From Bacteroidales bacterium (lineage in GTDB: Bacteria; Bacteroidota; Bacteroidia; Bacteroidales; UBA932), in NCBI GenBank assembly GCA_017549145.1, contig JAFYVM010000020.1, positions 124,001-188,000 of the forward strand: a DNA stretch of 64,000 nt, given 5' to 3'. How positions within the stretch are numbered: the first letter of the stretch is position 1; each line of letters starts with the position of its first letter. The position numbers and the translations under genes were made by a program. This document shows, in pieces, positions 33,048-42,780 of the stretch. The notes beneath the pieces are model-generated. The model was not told where the DNA came from. It saw only the letters and a list, made by a program, of their open reading frames with translations, and ran no database searches.

Positions 33048-34073
33048 CTAGCCGATAACTTTAACCCATCCAAACTGATCCTCGATCTCACCCTTCTGAA
33101 TACCAGTGATATACTGGTAAAGCTTAAGTGATTTAGGACCGCATGTGCCATCACCATAAATGTAAACTGTCTCCTCATCTGACTCGAGGAATGGCTTGTC
33201 TACGAGCTTGTGTACTGGAGTGATCACAACTGCTGTTCCGCATTCTCCAACCTCATCGAATGTACTGAGTTCCTCAACAGGAACAGGTCTTCTCTCGACT
33301 TCCATTCCAAGGTGTGCAGCAACAGTCTCAAGAGACATGTTAGTGATAGAAGGAAGAATTGAATCAGACTTAGGAGTGATGTACTTGTTGCCTTTGATTG
33401 CGAAGAAGTTTGATGAGTTGAACTCGTCAATCTTTGTCTTAGTTGATGGATCAAGGTAAAGTACTGCTTTGTATCCCTGTTCGTGAGCAACGTTGAGTGA
33501 TTTGAGTGAACATGCATAGTTTCCACCTACCTTGTATGATCCTGAACCATTAGGTGCTGCTCTGTCATAGTTGCGTGCAATAACTGCGTCAACTGCATCA
33601 AGTGCGCCTCCAACATATGCTCCTACTGGTGAGCAGAGAACCATGAACATACAATCCTTAGATGACTGTACTCCAAGCTGTGGATTAAATCCAATAAGGG
33701 TTGGGCGAAGGTAAAGCGATGCTCCTGTTGCCTCAAATGGAGGGAGGAACTCGATGTTTTCGCGAACGCTCTGGATACACATGTCAACGAACATCTCAAT
33801 TGACGGAGCCTCAATTCCGAGGTACTCTGCTGATCTCTGCATGCGCTTTGCATTCTCTTCTGGTCTGAAGAGTCTGATGCTGCCATCTTTGCCTCTGAAG
33901 GCTTTAAGTCCCTCGAAGCATTCGATGCTGTAGTGAAGTGCGCCAGCAAAAGCACTCATCTTGATGTCATCTTCAGTGTGGCTTTCAACTGGTGTCCATT
34001 CTCCATTGCGGAAGTAACGACAAAGAAGGGTATTAGTCTTTGTGTAAGAGAAAGTAAGTTTACTCCAATCCAT
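33048..34073 (-). CDS. ilvE: Branched-chain amino acid aminotransferase
   Basis: IlvE has 341 residues (start at the ATG at 34073, MDWSKLTFSYTKT, agreeing with homologues; the longer frame overlaps ilvA). It is a fold-type IV PLP enzyme: EGLKAFRGKDGSIRLFRPEENAKRM, the lysine in GSGSYKVGGNYACS, and the C-terminal GTAVVITPVHKL segment. It interconverts Val, Leu, Ile and their 2-oxo acids. It is the last gene of the alaS-lptG/fmt-ilvA-ilvE run, with only one base between the ilvA stop and its start. Confidence 0.94.
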   Translation of the reverse strand: MDWSKLTFSYTKTNTLLCRYFRNGEWTPVESHTEDDIKMSAFAGALHYSIECFEGLKAFRGKDGSIRLFRPEENAKRMQRSAEYLGIEAPSIEMFVDMCIQSVRENIEFLPPFEATGASLYLRPTLIGFNPQLGVQSSKDCMFMVLCSPVGAYVGGALDAVDAVIARNYDRAAPNGSGSYKVGGNYACSLKSLNVAHEQGYKAVLYLDPSTKTKIDEFNSSNFFAIKGNKYITPKSDSILPSITNMSLETVAAHLGMEVERRPVPVEELSTFDEVGECGTAVVITPVHKLVDKPFLESDEETVYIYGDGTCGPKSLKLYQYITGIQKGEIEDQFGWVKVIG

Positions 34074-34074
34074 A

Positions 34075-35334
34075 TTAGATAAGTATTTCAAATAGTTTGT
34101 TATTCTCGTTTATGTATTCGTAGGTCATGTGGTGTGCATCCATTCTTCTCATCAAGGCTTTGAAGTCATCCTTCGCTGCAACTTCAATACCGATGAGAGC
34201 TGGTCCTTCTTCCTTGTTTGTCTTTCTGATGTACTGAATATATACAAGGTTATCTGTAGGACCGATTATATCGCGTATGAATGATAGGAGTGCTCCTGAT
34301 TTCTGAGGGAAGCTTACGATGAAATAATGCTTCAGGCCCTCATAAATAAGGGACTTTTCGCGAATCTCCTCCATTCTGGTAATATCATTGTTGCTTCCGC
34401 TGATAATGCAGGCAACATTCTTACCCTTGATTTCTTCTGCATAGAATCTGAGTGCTGCAATTGAAAGTGCTCCGGCAGGCTCAACTACGATTGCACTCTT
34501 ATTATATAATTGTATAATAGTTGTGCAGACAGCACCTTCGGGAACTGTGATGATGTCATCGAGTACTTCCTTGCAGATTTCGTAGGTTTTCTGTCCTGCT
34601 TTCTTTACAGCTGCTCCATCAATGAACTTGTCGATCTGTTCAAGTTCAACCACCTCGCCAGTCTCGATTGCAACCTTCATACAAGGTGCTCCAGCTGGCT
34701 CTACTCCGATGATTTTAGTTGAAGGGGACATCTGCTTGATGTATGCGCCAAGTCCTGAAGCAAGTCCACCACCTCCGATTGGAACGAAGATATAGTCAAG
34801 TGGCTGCTTGCTCTGAGAAAGGATTTCGTAACCGATTGTACCCTGGCCTTCGATGATCTTCTCATCATCAAAAGGAGGTATGAAAGTCTTTCCGCTCTTT
34901 TTTGCATACTCGATGGCAGCTGAGTTCGCTGCATCAAATGTGTCACCGACGAGAACGATATCGATATATTCTTTGCCGAACATTCTCACCTGCTCGATTT
35001 TCTGCTTAGGTGTTGTTACAGGCATGTATATAGATCCCATAATCTGAAGTTTGTTGCATGAGAATGCAACTCCCTGCGCGTGGTTACCTGCACTGGCGCA
35101 TACTATACCATACTTCAGCACTTCCGGAGCAAGAGAGCGGATCTTGTTATATGCTCCTCGTATCTTGTATGAACGAACCATCTGTAAGTCTTCTCGTTTA
35201 AGATAGACCCCTGCGTCGTATACGTCAGACAAGTTGTTGTTTTTCTGGAAGGGAGTCGGTTCCAGGATCTCTGCCAGAGTGCCGGAAGCTTTCTTGATGT
35301 CTTCTACGGCTGGGAAATATTTCTGTGTGCCCAT
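34075..35334 (-). CDS. ilvA: Threonine ammonia-lyase (threonine dehydratase)
   Basis: IlvA has 419 residues. The fold-type II PLP core has the lysine in VRSYKIRGAYNKI and the phosphate loop GGGGLASGLG. From about residue 330 comes one ACT-like regulatory domain (HYFIVSFPQKSGALLSFIRDI). It makes 2-oxobutyrate from threonine, the first committed step to isoleucine. A single regulatory domain is typical of the shorter class. The tight junction with ilvE supports a biosynthetic role. A catabolic TdcB-type role is the alternative. Confidence 0.92.
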   Translation of the reverse strand: MGTQKYFPAVEDIKKASGTLAEILEPTPFQKNNNLSDVYDAGVYLKREDLQMVRSYKIRGAYNKIRSLAPEVLKYGIVCASAGNHAQGVAFSCNKLQIMGSIYMPVTTPKQKIEQVRMFGKEYIDIVLVGDTFDAANSAAIEYAKKSGKTFIPPFDDEKIIEGQGTIGYEILSQSKQPLDYIFVPIGGGGLASGLGAYIKQMSPSTKIIGVEPAGAPCMKVAIETGEVVELEQIDKFIDGAAVKKAGQKTYEICKEVLDDIITVPEGAVCTTIIQLYNKSAIVVEPAGALSIAALRFYAEEIKGKNVACIISGSNNDITRMEEIREKSLIYEGLKHYFIVSFPQKSGALLSFIRDIIGPTDNLVYIQYIRKTNKEEGPALIGIEVAAKDDFKALMRRMDAHHMTYEYINENNKLFEILI

Positions 35335-35344
35335 AAATTGTTAG

Positions 35345-37807
35345 TTAGTTCTGCTTATCTGTAATTTGTGAAGATGTTCCCTGCGTAGTCCCGTAACTCA
35401 TTGGTTCGCGGAAACCGATAAGGAAGTCTTTCACAGCCATTCTCTTCTTGCCAGCAAGCTGGAGCTCAGTAATTGAAATCGCACCATCAGCAGTGGCAAC
35501 AGCGAGGAAATTCTTGCTGTCAGAGAGGATTGTTCCAGGAGCGGCAGTCTCAATTCCGCATGTTGCAAGCATCTGAGTATATGCCTCTCCAGTTATCTTC
35601 TCTGTCTTGTATATCTTCATCTGCTGGACTTTATCTCCCTTAGTCAGCTCTGTGAAAGCTGCAGGATATGGACTAAGTCCTCTGATCAGATTGTAGATGT
35701 TCTTTGTCTTGCCATTCCAATCAACATGGCAGAGCTCGCGGGTGAGCTTCGGCGCTGGCTTGAGAATCTCAGAACCCTGTACAAAGCTCTTCTGGACTCT
35801 AAGCTCAATATTCTCCTCAAGGATGTCCTCGACTGTCTGAACAACTAGCTCTGATCCGATCACCATAAGCTTGTCATGAACCTCTCCTACTATATCGTCA
35901 GGCTCAATGATGCACTGCTCGCGGTAGATGATCTTACCGGTATCCATTCCCTCATCAAGCATAAATGTAGTCACACCTGTTGCCTTCTCTCCGTTAATCA
36001 CCGCCCAGTTGATAGGCGCAGCTCCACGGTACTGAGGAAGAAGGGCTGCATGAAGGTTGAATGTTCCGTATTTAGGCATATCCCAAACTACCTTTGGAAG
36101 CATTCTGAATGCAACTACAACGAATAGGTCTGCATTCCATGCTTTGAGTGCCTCCAGGAACTCCGGATCTTTCAATGATATTGGCTGCAGAACAGGGATG
36201 CCATTTTCTACAGCATATTTCTTAACTGCGCTTTCGTTTACTTTGAGGCCACGTCCACTGGCTTTGTCTGCCACAGTCACAACTCCAACAACGTTGAAAC
36301 CGTTCTTGCGAAGTGCATCAAGCGGGGCAACAGCAAACTCTGGTGTACCCATGTAAACAATACGCTTTTGTTTCAATAAGCTCATAACTTTCATTTTGAG
36401 TTTTCTCCATGCGCTCTTCAATGCATCCATATTTATGAATGAAGAGTCATTGATTGCCTTCCAGGTAAGAAATATACCCGTCGGGAATAATATGTAGGAG
36501 GAAATGAATACTCCATTAAATGCGGATACTGCTCCATCTCGCGCCAACTTTGTTCCGGAGATATCGATTACCCAATATGCTACGAAGAACAGGATAGAGA
36601 TGATGGCGGGTGTTCCAAGTCCTCCTTTTCTGATCAGCGCACCGAGAGGCGCTCCAATAAAGAAGAAGATAAGACAGGCTACAGAAAGCGCGAACTTCTT
36701 CAGAATCTCGATGTCAATTCTTCGTAGAGTGAATACATAATGGTAGGTCTCGCGTGAATAGCCGGTGAGTGCCATCTGCATCTCATCAGCGTTGCTTTTA
36801 GCTTTCTCCAACGCTTTGATATTTGAGGCGAGGTCCTTCCATGTCATGCCATCTTCCATGACAAAAGGATAATTCCTTTTTGCTCTACCTGCAGAGTCCA
36901 GCTGGTTGCTGTAGCGAAGTGTTCTTGTGCCTAGGAAGGATTTTGTGTTACCGAACCTTGCTGTGTCACTAAGCCTTCCAATAGAGTCCTGTCCATGTCT
37001 TAGCTGTTTGAGGTTCATTGATTTCACCTCGTCATCGAAACGGCTGGTGTCAGACTTCTGGAAAGCATAGTTCTCCAGTGGAATCAGCATCTCCTGCTTC
37101 TGGAAATCAATCTTTTGAAGCTGTAGAGTCGTGTCTCTATATTTCTTCGTGTTGGTTTCCTCGTAGTTGGAACCGTTATAAAGTGTAAACGTCAGGAAGG
37201 TCTTGTCTTCTGACATCTTCATCAAGGCAGAATCCGCGAGTGTAAGACTGGTGTTTCCTTTGTTTGCAGTGTGGTTGTACACCATCACGTTGTGCATGAT
37301 TCCTGTCTCGTCATTTCTGTCCTGCACTCGAAGGATATATCCATCAATACCATTGTAGAAAGTACCCGTAGGGATTTTGATTTCCTCCTTGGTCTTTCCG
37401 ATATCATCCCTTAGCGTAAAGATCTTGTTGTACGCCAGAGGGATGAGGTCATTGGATATGAAGAATGCTCCTACACTGATTACAGCGCACACGATACCTA
37501 GCGGAATCATCACTCTCTGGAGAGAAATACCGGCCGCCTTGATAGCAAGCAGCTCGTTATTTTCTCCCAATGTTCCAAGAGTCATCATTGACGCAAGCAA
37601 TGTTGCTAGTGGCAATGACAATGGAAGCAGTGTTGCTGCTCCCCATCCGAGGAATTCGAGTATGACCTTGAGACTGAGGCCCTTACCGACCAGTTCGTCG
37701 ATATAGAGCCACAGGAACTGCATCATCAAAATAAAAACGACCACTAACAGGATCGCGATGAACGGTCCTATAAATGATCGTAATATGAATTGATCCAGTT
37801 TCTTCAT
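35345..37807 (-). CDS. fmt: LptG-like permease fused to methionyl-tRNA formyltransferase
   Basis: One uninterrupted 820-residue frame holds two proteins. Residues 1 to about 471 are a YjgP/YjgQ (LptF/LptG) permease: N-terminal helices with LLPLSLPLATLLASMMTLG and ENNELLAIKAAGISLQRVM, a periplasmic region, then C-terminal helices with CLIFFFIGAPLGALIRKGG. Residues 472-820 are methionyl-tRNA formyltransferase: RIVYMGTPEFAVAPL, the catalytic FNLHAALLPQYRGAAPINWA and LDEGMDTGKI, plus the C-terminal OB domain. An internal ATG (36394, or 36385) sits exactly where a separate Fmt would start. The C-terminus of LptG-type permeases is cytoplasmic, so the fusion is topologically possible. The ATG overlaps the alaS stop by one base. 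Confidence 0.85.
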   Translation of the reverse strand: MKKLDQFILRSFIGPFIAILLVVVFILMMQFLWLYIDELVGKGLSLKVILEFLGWGAATLLPLSLPLATLLASMMTLGTLGENNELLAIKAAGISLQRVMIPLGIVCAVISVGAFFISNDLIPLAYNKIFTLRDDIGKTKEEIKIPTGTFYNGIDGYILRVQDRNDETGIMHNVMVYNHTANKGNTSLTLADSALMKMSEDKTFLTFTLYNGSNYEETNTKKYRDTTLQLQKIDFQKQEMLIPLENYAFQKSDTSRFDDEVKSMNLKQLRHGQDSIGRLSDTARFGNTKSFLGTRTLRYSNQLDSAGRAKRNYPFVMEDGMTWKDLASNIKALEKAKSNADEMQMALTGYSRETYHYVFTLRRIDIEILKKFALSVACLIFFFIGAPLGALIRKGGLGTPAIISILFFVAYWVIDISGTKLARDGAVSAFNGVFISSYILFPTGIFLTWKAINDSSFINMDALKSAWRKLKMKVMSLLKQKRIVYMGTPEFAVAPLDALRKNGFNVVGVVTVADKASGRGLKVNESAVKKYAVENGIPVLQPISLKDPEFLEALKAWNADLFVVVAFRMLPKVVWDMPKYGTFNLHAALLPQYRGAAPINWAVINGEKATGVTTFMLDEGMDTGKIIYREQCIIEPDDIVGEVHDKLMVIGSELVVQTVEDILEENIELRVQKSFVQGSEILKPAPKLTRELCHVDWNGKTKNIYNLIRGLSPYPAAFTELTKGDKVQQMKIYKTEKITGEAYTQMLATCGIETAAPGTILSDSKNFLAVATADGAISITELQLAGKKRMAVKDFLIGFREPMSYGTTQGTSSQITDKQN

Positions 37808-40422
37808 TATTTTGTCGCTGCCTCAATCATCTTAGCAAGTGCCTCTGAAAGGCCCTCCAGGTTCTTACCACCTGCTATTGCAAGACCTGGCTGTCCGCCA
37901 CCGCCACCAAGGATGAGCTTAGCAGCCTCACGAACATCTGCACCTGCGTTCTTACCAGTCTTTACAAGGTCATCTGTGTACATGAGAAGGAGCTGTGGCT
38001 TGCCTGCTGCCTCAAATGCTGCAGCGATGACAAGGTTCTGAGCCTCCTTCTGAAGCATGAACGCAGCGTTCTTAAGCATTACCGGGTCCATTGGAGTATC
38101 GATCTTAACAACGTTGACGCCATTCATTTCGACTGCCATGCCCTTGAGTGTACCCTTAAGTGCAAGAGTCTTCTCCTTGGCAATCTCCTCCATCTGCTTC
38201 TTGTATGCTTCATTCTCCTCAACCATCTTTCTGATTGCGCCAGCAAGGTCAGGAACATTGTTGAAGAATGATTTTGCTGTACGGATTGTTTCAGCCATCT
38301 CATCAACCAACGCCTCAGCGCTTACTCCAGTTGTAGCCTCGATACGGCGTACACCAGCTGCGATTGCAGACTCGGCAACAAGCTTGAAGTAACCGATCTG
38401 ACCGGTTGCTGCTGCGTGTGTACCACCGCAAAGCTCGCAAGAGTTACCGAACTTGATTACTCGTACCTTGTCGCCATACTTCTCTCCGAAGAGTGCCATG
38501 GCACCCATCTCCTGAGCCTCTTCCATAGTGGCGTTACGATTCTCGTTGAGAGGGTAGTTTGCTCTGATGAGAGCGTTTACGCGAGCCTCAACCTGCTTTG
38601 CCTGCTCCTCGCTGAGCTTCTCGAAGTGTGAGAAGTCGAAGCGGAAGTATTTGTCGCAGACATACGAACCCTTCTGCTCAACGTGTGTTCCAAGGATCTC
38701 GCGGAGAGCCTGGTGGAGGAGGTGAGTCGCAGTGTGGTTGTTCTCGATCTGGAGTCTTCTCTCAGTGTCTACGTGGAGACTGAAGCTCTCGCTGCAGTCA
38801 GCAGGGATGCGCTCAGCAACGTGGATTGTGAGGTTGTTCTCCTTGATTGTGTTGATGATATTGATCTTTTCTCCGCTCTCTGAAAGGATGTAGCCGGTGT
38901 CTCCTACCTGTCCACCCATCTCAGCGTAGAATGGAGTGCGCTCGAATACGAGCTGATACATTGTCTTGTTCTTTGCCTTTACAGTACGATGACGTGTGAG
39001 CTGAACACCCTCGAGCTCAGTGTAATCGTATCCGAGGAATTCGATGTTGTCGCAGTGAGTGAACTCAACCCAGTCGCCAGACTCGATTGCTGTTGCGTTA
39101 CGTGCGCGATCCTTCTGCTTCTGAAGCTCTACCTGGAAGCCCTCGAGGTCAATCTTATAGCCCTTCTCTGAAGCGATCAGCTCAGAAAGGTCGATAGGGA
39201 ATCCGAATGTATCGTAGAGTACGAATGCATCCTCGCCTGAGATCAGCTTAGTCTCTGCAGACTTCGCCATGATGTTGTCCATAAGGCGGATACCTCTGTC
39301 AAGAGTGCGGAGGAAAGCCATTTCCTCTTCTCTGATGACGCGCTCGATGAGAGTCTGCTGCTTGACGATTTCTGGATAGAACTCACCCATATCGTCAACC
39401 AGCTGCGGAACGAGGCGGCAGATAAATGGCTCGTTGAAGCCGAGGAAAGTGTAGCCATAACGAACGGCACGACGAAGGATACGACGAATAACATATCCTG
39501 CCTTTACGTTTGAAGGAAGCTGACCATCTGCGATTGAGAAGCTGATTGCACGGATGTGGTCAGCGATAACACGCATTGCGATATCTTCCTCTGTTGTATT
39601 TCCGTATTTGTGTCCGGAAAGCTCCTCAATCTTTGAGATCATTCCTGTAAACACGTCAGTGTCGTAGTTTGACTGCTTGCCCTGGAGTGCCATGCAAAGA
39701 CGCTCAAATCCCATTCCTGTATCAACGTTCTTGTTAGGGAGGAGCTCAAGTTCACCGCTAGCCTTGCGGTTATACTGCATGAACACGTTGTTCCAGATTT
39801 CGATCACGAGGTGGTGATCCTTGTTTACGAGCGATGCACCAGGAACTGCTGCGCGCTCCTCGTCTGAACGAAGGTCAATGTGAATCTCTGAACAAGGACC
39901 GCAAGGACCTGTGTCACCCATTTCCCAGAAGTTATCCTTCTTGTTTCCGAGGAGGATACGGTCCTCAGGGAGGTGCTTCTTCCAAGCTTCCATTGCCTCT
40001 ACATCGAGTGTTGTGCCGTCTGCCTCTGAACCCTCGAATACAGTAGCGTAAAGTCTGTTCTTGTCGAGCTTGTAAACCTCTGTGAGGAGCTCCCATGCCC
40101 AATCAATGGCCTCAACCTTGAAATAATCTCCAAAACTCCAGTTTCCGAGCATCTCGAACATAGTGTGGTGGTAAGTGTCGCGGCCGACCTCTTCAAGGTC
40201 ATTATGCTTTCCGCTCACGCGGAGACATTTCTGGCTGTCAGCAACCCTTTTCCACTTTGCAGGGCTATTGCCGAGGAACCAATCTTTGAACTGGTTCATA
40301 CCGGCATTTGTAAACATTAGGGTAGGGTCGTTCTTTACGACCATAGGCGCCGATGGCACAATCTGGTGACCCTTTGAAGCAAAGAAGTCAAGGAATGCTT
40401 TTCTTATCTCTTTAGATGTCAT
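37807..40422 (-). CDS. alaS: Alanine-tRNA ligase
   Basis: AlaS has 871 residues starting at the ATG at 40422 ([14 protein letters not shown]). The upstream frame to 40560 crosses the divergent promoter and is rejected. Class II core motifs lie in the first 250 residues ([28 protein letters not shown]). The editing domain has [11 protein letters not shown] and [16 protein letters not shown] with zinc ligands. The C-Ala domain ends with [15 protein letters not shown]. The family length is normal (E. coli 876). Its TAA overlaps the next ATG (TAATG), coupling it to the permease/fmt gene. Confidence 0.97.
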   Translation of the reverse strand: MTSKEIRKAFLDFFASKGHQIVPSAPMVVKNDPTLMFTNAGMNQFKDWFLGNSPAKWKRVADSQKCLRVSGKHNDLEEVGRDTYHHTMFEMLGNWSFGDYFKVEAIDWAWELLTEVYKLDKNRLYATVFEGSEADGTTLDVEAMEAWKKHLPEDRILLGNKKDNFWEMGDTGPCGPCSEIHIDLRSDEERAAVPGASLVNKDHHLVIEIWNNVFMQYNRKASGELELLPNKNVDTGMGFERLCMALQGKQSNYDTDVFTGMISKIEELSGHKYGNTTEEDIAMRVIADHIRAISFSIADGQLPSNVKAGYVIRRILRRAVRYGYTFLGFNEPFICRLVPQLVDDMGEFYPEIVKQQTLIERVIREEEMAFLRTLDRGIRLMDNIMAKSAETKLISGEDAFVLYDTFGFPIDLSELIASEKGYKIDLEGFQVELQKQKDRARNATAIESGDWVEFTHCDNIEFLGYDYTELEGVQLTRHRTVKAKNKTMYQLVFERTPFYAEMGGQVGDTGYILSESGEKINIINTIKENNLTIHVAERIPADCSESFSLHVDTERRLQIENNHTATHLLHQALREILGTHVEQKGSYVCDKYFRFDFSHFEKLSEEQAKQVEARVNALIRANYPLNENRNATMEEAQEMGAMALFGEKYGDKVRVIKFGNSCELCGGTHAAATGQIGYFKLVAESAIAAGVRRIEATTGVSAEALVDEMAETIRTAKSFFNNVPDLAGAIRKMVEENEAYKKQMEEIAKEKTLALKGTLKGMAVEMNGVNVVKIDTPMDPVMLKNAAFMLQKEAQNLVIAAAFEAAGKPQLLLMYTDDLVKTGKNAGADVREAAKLILGGGGGQPGLAIAGGKNLEGLSEALAKMIEAATK

Positions 40423-40460
40423 ATCTGTTGTATTTTCAGTAGTATTTACGAAGTAACTTG

Positions 40461-40492
40461 CAAAAATATATAAAAAATCCGTAAATGGCAAC
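40461..40492 (-). promoter_or_regulatory. alaS operon promoter
   Basis: On the minus strand GTTG (40489-40492), 20 bp and TATTTTTG (40461-40468) precede the alaS ATG by about 38 bases. It lies back to back with the M23 promoter, the two -33 boxes being one base apart. Confidence 0.6.
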
Positions 40493-40493
40493 C

Positions 40494-40525
40494 TTTGCAC
40501 GATTGTGAAAAAAACATTACCTTTG
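40494..40525 (+). promoter_or_regulatory. Promoter of the M23-MerR-nif3 run, near-leaderless
   Basis: TTTG (40494-40497), 20 bp and TACCTTTG (40518-40525) match the consensus in every base. The predicted start near 40529 is only about three bases before the ATG at 40532. Confidence 0.65.
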
Positions 40526-40531
40526 CCTGAT

Positions 40532-41485
40532 ATGTCAGGATCAAGAAAATATGTATTCAATCCTCTTACTTTGTCTTACGAGGTAAAGGAGGATTCGAAG
40601 TTGACCGGACTTGCCAAGAGTCTGAGTTTTCTTGCTGTTACTCTGGTGGTTACAATTTTGATTCTGGTTATTCAGGTGTCCTTAGGTTTCGACCTTCCTA
40701 AGACTGCTATCCTCAGGAAGAAAAATGCCGGACTTACATCGAGAGTCACCTTGTTGAACAGGCAATTGGAGCAGCATAACAAGAATCTTTATGCCTTACA
40801 GGTCAGGGATGATGGAATTTACCGCTCGATTTTCGGTATGAATGCAATTCCTGAAGAGGTGCGAAACGCCGGATTCAGTGGTATAAACCGCTATTCTGAA
40901 TATGATGGAACCTTGAAGGATGCTGCTCAGAAACTGGATCGCCTGATAAAGAAGACTTACATTCAGAGCAAGTCATTTGATGAGGTGTCGTTGCTGTCAA
41001 AACGTATGGAGGAAATGGTGATGTGTATCCCTGCAATTCCTCCAATGGTGCCTGATAAGAGCAAGTATCATTTCTCGAGTCCTTTTGGTTGGAGATTTCA
41101 TCCGATTTACCATACTCAGAAGATGCATACGGGAGTGGATCTCGTAATGGATGAAGGTACACCTCTTTACGCAACTGGTGATGGAGTCGTACATACCGTG
41201 AAGTCTGAAGCTACCGGTTATGGTAGGCAGATTGTCATAGACCATGGCTTTGGATACAAGACAAGATATGCTCATATGCAGAAGGTTATTCTGGAAGTCG
41301 GAACACCTGTAAAACGAGGCGATTGTGTTGGATTGAGCGGAAATTCCGGAAGCTCGACAGGAGCCCATCTTCACTATGAGGTCTTGTATAAAGGTAACCA
41401 GGTGAATCCTGCAAACTACTATGATTTGTCAATGACTCCAGAGGAGTATCTGACTATGATCAGGTCATATAAAAAGGAGGAGTAA
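40532..41485 (+). CDS. M23 family metallopeptidase, membrane anchored (first of a pair)
   Basis: The protein has 317 residues. The ATG at 40532 ([17 protein letters not shown]) is chosen because an upstream GTG at 40505 lies before the -7 box. One membrane helix (about 37-58) is followed by a coiled-coil stretch (about 70-100), then the peptidase domain from about 180. Zinc ligands are visible in [11 protein letters not shown] and the HLHYEV motif, with YAHM between them. It should cut peptidoglycan cross-links in the periplasm, like other LytM-type enzymes. The next gene is a second, related peptidase 6 bp away. Confidence 0.88.
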   Translation: MSGSRKYVFNPLTLSYEVKEDSKLTGLAKSLSFLAVTLVVTILILVIQVSLGFDLPKTAILRKKNAGLTSRVTLLNRQLEQHNKNLYALQVRDDGIYRSIFGMNAIPEEVRNAGFSGINRYSEYDGTLKDAAQKLDRLIKKTYIQSKSFDEVSLLSKRMEEMVMCIPAIPPMVPDKSKYHFSSPFGWRFHPIYHTQKMHTGVDLVMDEGTPLYATGDGVVHTVKSEATGYGRQIVIDHGFGYKTRYAHMQKVILEVGTPVKRGDCVGLSGNSGSSTGAHLHYEVLYKGNQVNPANYYDLSMTPEEYLTMIRSYKKEE

Positions 41486-41491
41486 GTCGTT

Positions 41492-42445
41492 ATGAGTGAA
41501 CGTTATATATACGATGAGTCAGATGCTCGTATCAAGACGGAAAAACGTTCGTCGCGTAAAGCGTTCAGACGCTATGCGCGCATTGCTCTGGCGGCTGTAA
41601 CGGTCTCCATAATATATTACACCGTGTTTGCTTTGTGCTTCAGTACAGCGACAGAGCGTAGATTGAAAAAGGAGAATAAAGCTTTAGCTAGCGTACTCCC
41701 TCAACTGGAGGAAAAAGAGAGGCTTATGTCAGATGTCATTCTGCATTTGAATGTGAGAGATAACGCTATTTATGAGGAAATCTTCAAGGCTGCAGCTCCT
41801 CATGTGAGTTCAAGTAATTCGATTGATCTTTTAGGTGGATTGGATACTATTCCAGACAGGAAACTTGTAGGTGAGACTGGTAAGAAGCTGGACCATCTGA
41901 TGGGGGTCTCTCAGACCGTTGAGGAAACATTCCGGGAGATTGCCAAAATAGTTGACTCTGCCGGATTTGTTGCTCCTCCGATGAGTATGCCGATGAAGAA
42001 TGTCTCATTTGCTCAGGTAGGCGCTTCTGTGGGAATGAAGATGAATCCGTTCTACAAGATGCCTGTGATGCATGATGGTCTGGATATAATATCGTCTCCT
42101 GGAGAGTTGGTTTATGCTGCTGGTGGTGGAGTGGTTTCTGATGTGACTCATTCTCGAAAGGGGCTTGGTAATGTGGTCACTATCAAGCATAAAGGCGGAT
42201 ATTATACGAGGTATGCACACCTCGGAGATATATATGTGGATCTTGGAATGACGGTCAGAAGAGGACAGAAAGTCGGTGCTGTGGGAGTGGCAAATAATAA
42301 CTCTTATGCACCTCACCTTCATTATATGGTGAAAAAGGATTCCGTTGCTCTGAATCCAGTGAATTTCTTCCATGCTTCGGTGCACCCTGAGGAGTATGCA
42401 AATATGATGATCATGTCCGCCTTGACCGGACAATCAATGGACTAG
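41492..42445 (+). CDS. M23 family metallopeptidase, membrane anchored (second of a pair)
   Basis: The protein has 317 residues. The charged start with Arg/Lys (about 1-32) is followed by one membrane helix (about 33-52), a helical stretch and the M23 domain. Ligands HDGLDII and HLHYMV are both kept, with YAHL between, so the enzyme may be active. It is about the same length as the preceding protein and has the same architecture, so the two probably arose by duplication, although identity looks low outside the core. The pair may cut different peptidoglycan bonds or form a complex. It precedes merR by 14 bp. Confidence 0.85.
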   Translation: MSERYIYDESDARIKTEKRSSRKAFRRYARIALAAVTVSIIYYTVFALCFSTATERRLKKENKALASVLPQLEEKERLMSDVILHLNVRDNAIYEEIFKAAAPHVSSSNSIDLLGGLDTIPDRKLVGETGKKLDHLMGVSQTVEETFREIAKIVDSAGFVAPPMSMPMKNVSFAQVGASVGMKMNPFYKMPVMHDGLDIISSPGELVYAAGGGVVSDVTHSRKGLGNVVTIKHKGGYYTRYAHLGDIYVDLGMTVRRGQKVGAVGVANNNSYAPHLHYMVKKDSVALNPVNFFHASVHPEEYANMMIMSALTGQSMD

Positions 42446-42459
42446 TTAATATTTTATAT

Positions 42460-42777
42460 ATGGAAAAGTACTTATACACAATTGGAGAGGTTTCTGAACT
42501 TCTCGAAGAAAGTGTGTCATGTATTCGTTTTTGGTCAGATAGTTTCCCAAAGTTTATCAATCCCAGGAGAAATGCTAAGGGAAACCGTATGTATACCAAA
42601 GAGGATATCGAAACCTTTAAGCATGTCCAGATGCTTCTTAAGGTTGAGGGCTTGACTATCGAAGGTGCTGCAAAGAGACTGAAAGGTGAAAAGAAGGAGG
42701 TTATCAATAAGGCTCGAGTGCTTGAAAGTCTTAAGAATATCCAACAGCAGCTTCTGGAAATCAGAGAAGAATTGTAA
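42460..42777 (+). CDS. MerR family transcriptional regulator
   Basis: The protein has 105 residues: an N-terminal winged helix-turn-helix (YTIGEVSELLEESVSCIRFW, NAKGNRMYTKEDIETFK) and a short coiled coil. No cysteine-rich metal or ligand domain follows, so it resembles the small MerR type found next to M23 and nif3 genes in Bacteroidota. The target is not known. It ends 3 bp before nif3. It is probably co-transcribed with the M23 pair. Confidence 0.85.
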   Translation: MEKYLYTIGEVSELLEESVSCIRFWSDSFPKFINPRRNAKGNRMYTKEDIETFKHVQMLLKVEGLTIEGAAKRLKGEKKEVINKARVLESLKNIQQQLLEIREEL

Positions 42778-42780
42778 GCT

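Noticed and set aside
35345..37807. Treating the permease/Fmt frame as two annotated genes
   Set aside because: No stop separates them in the given sequence. Splitting would require assuming an error, so it is reported as one frame with an internal start.
40423..40560. N-terminal extension of AlaS
   Set aside because: It would start on the far side of the alaS promoter and inside the divergent M23 coding region; AlaS proteins begin at the residue used here.
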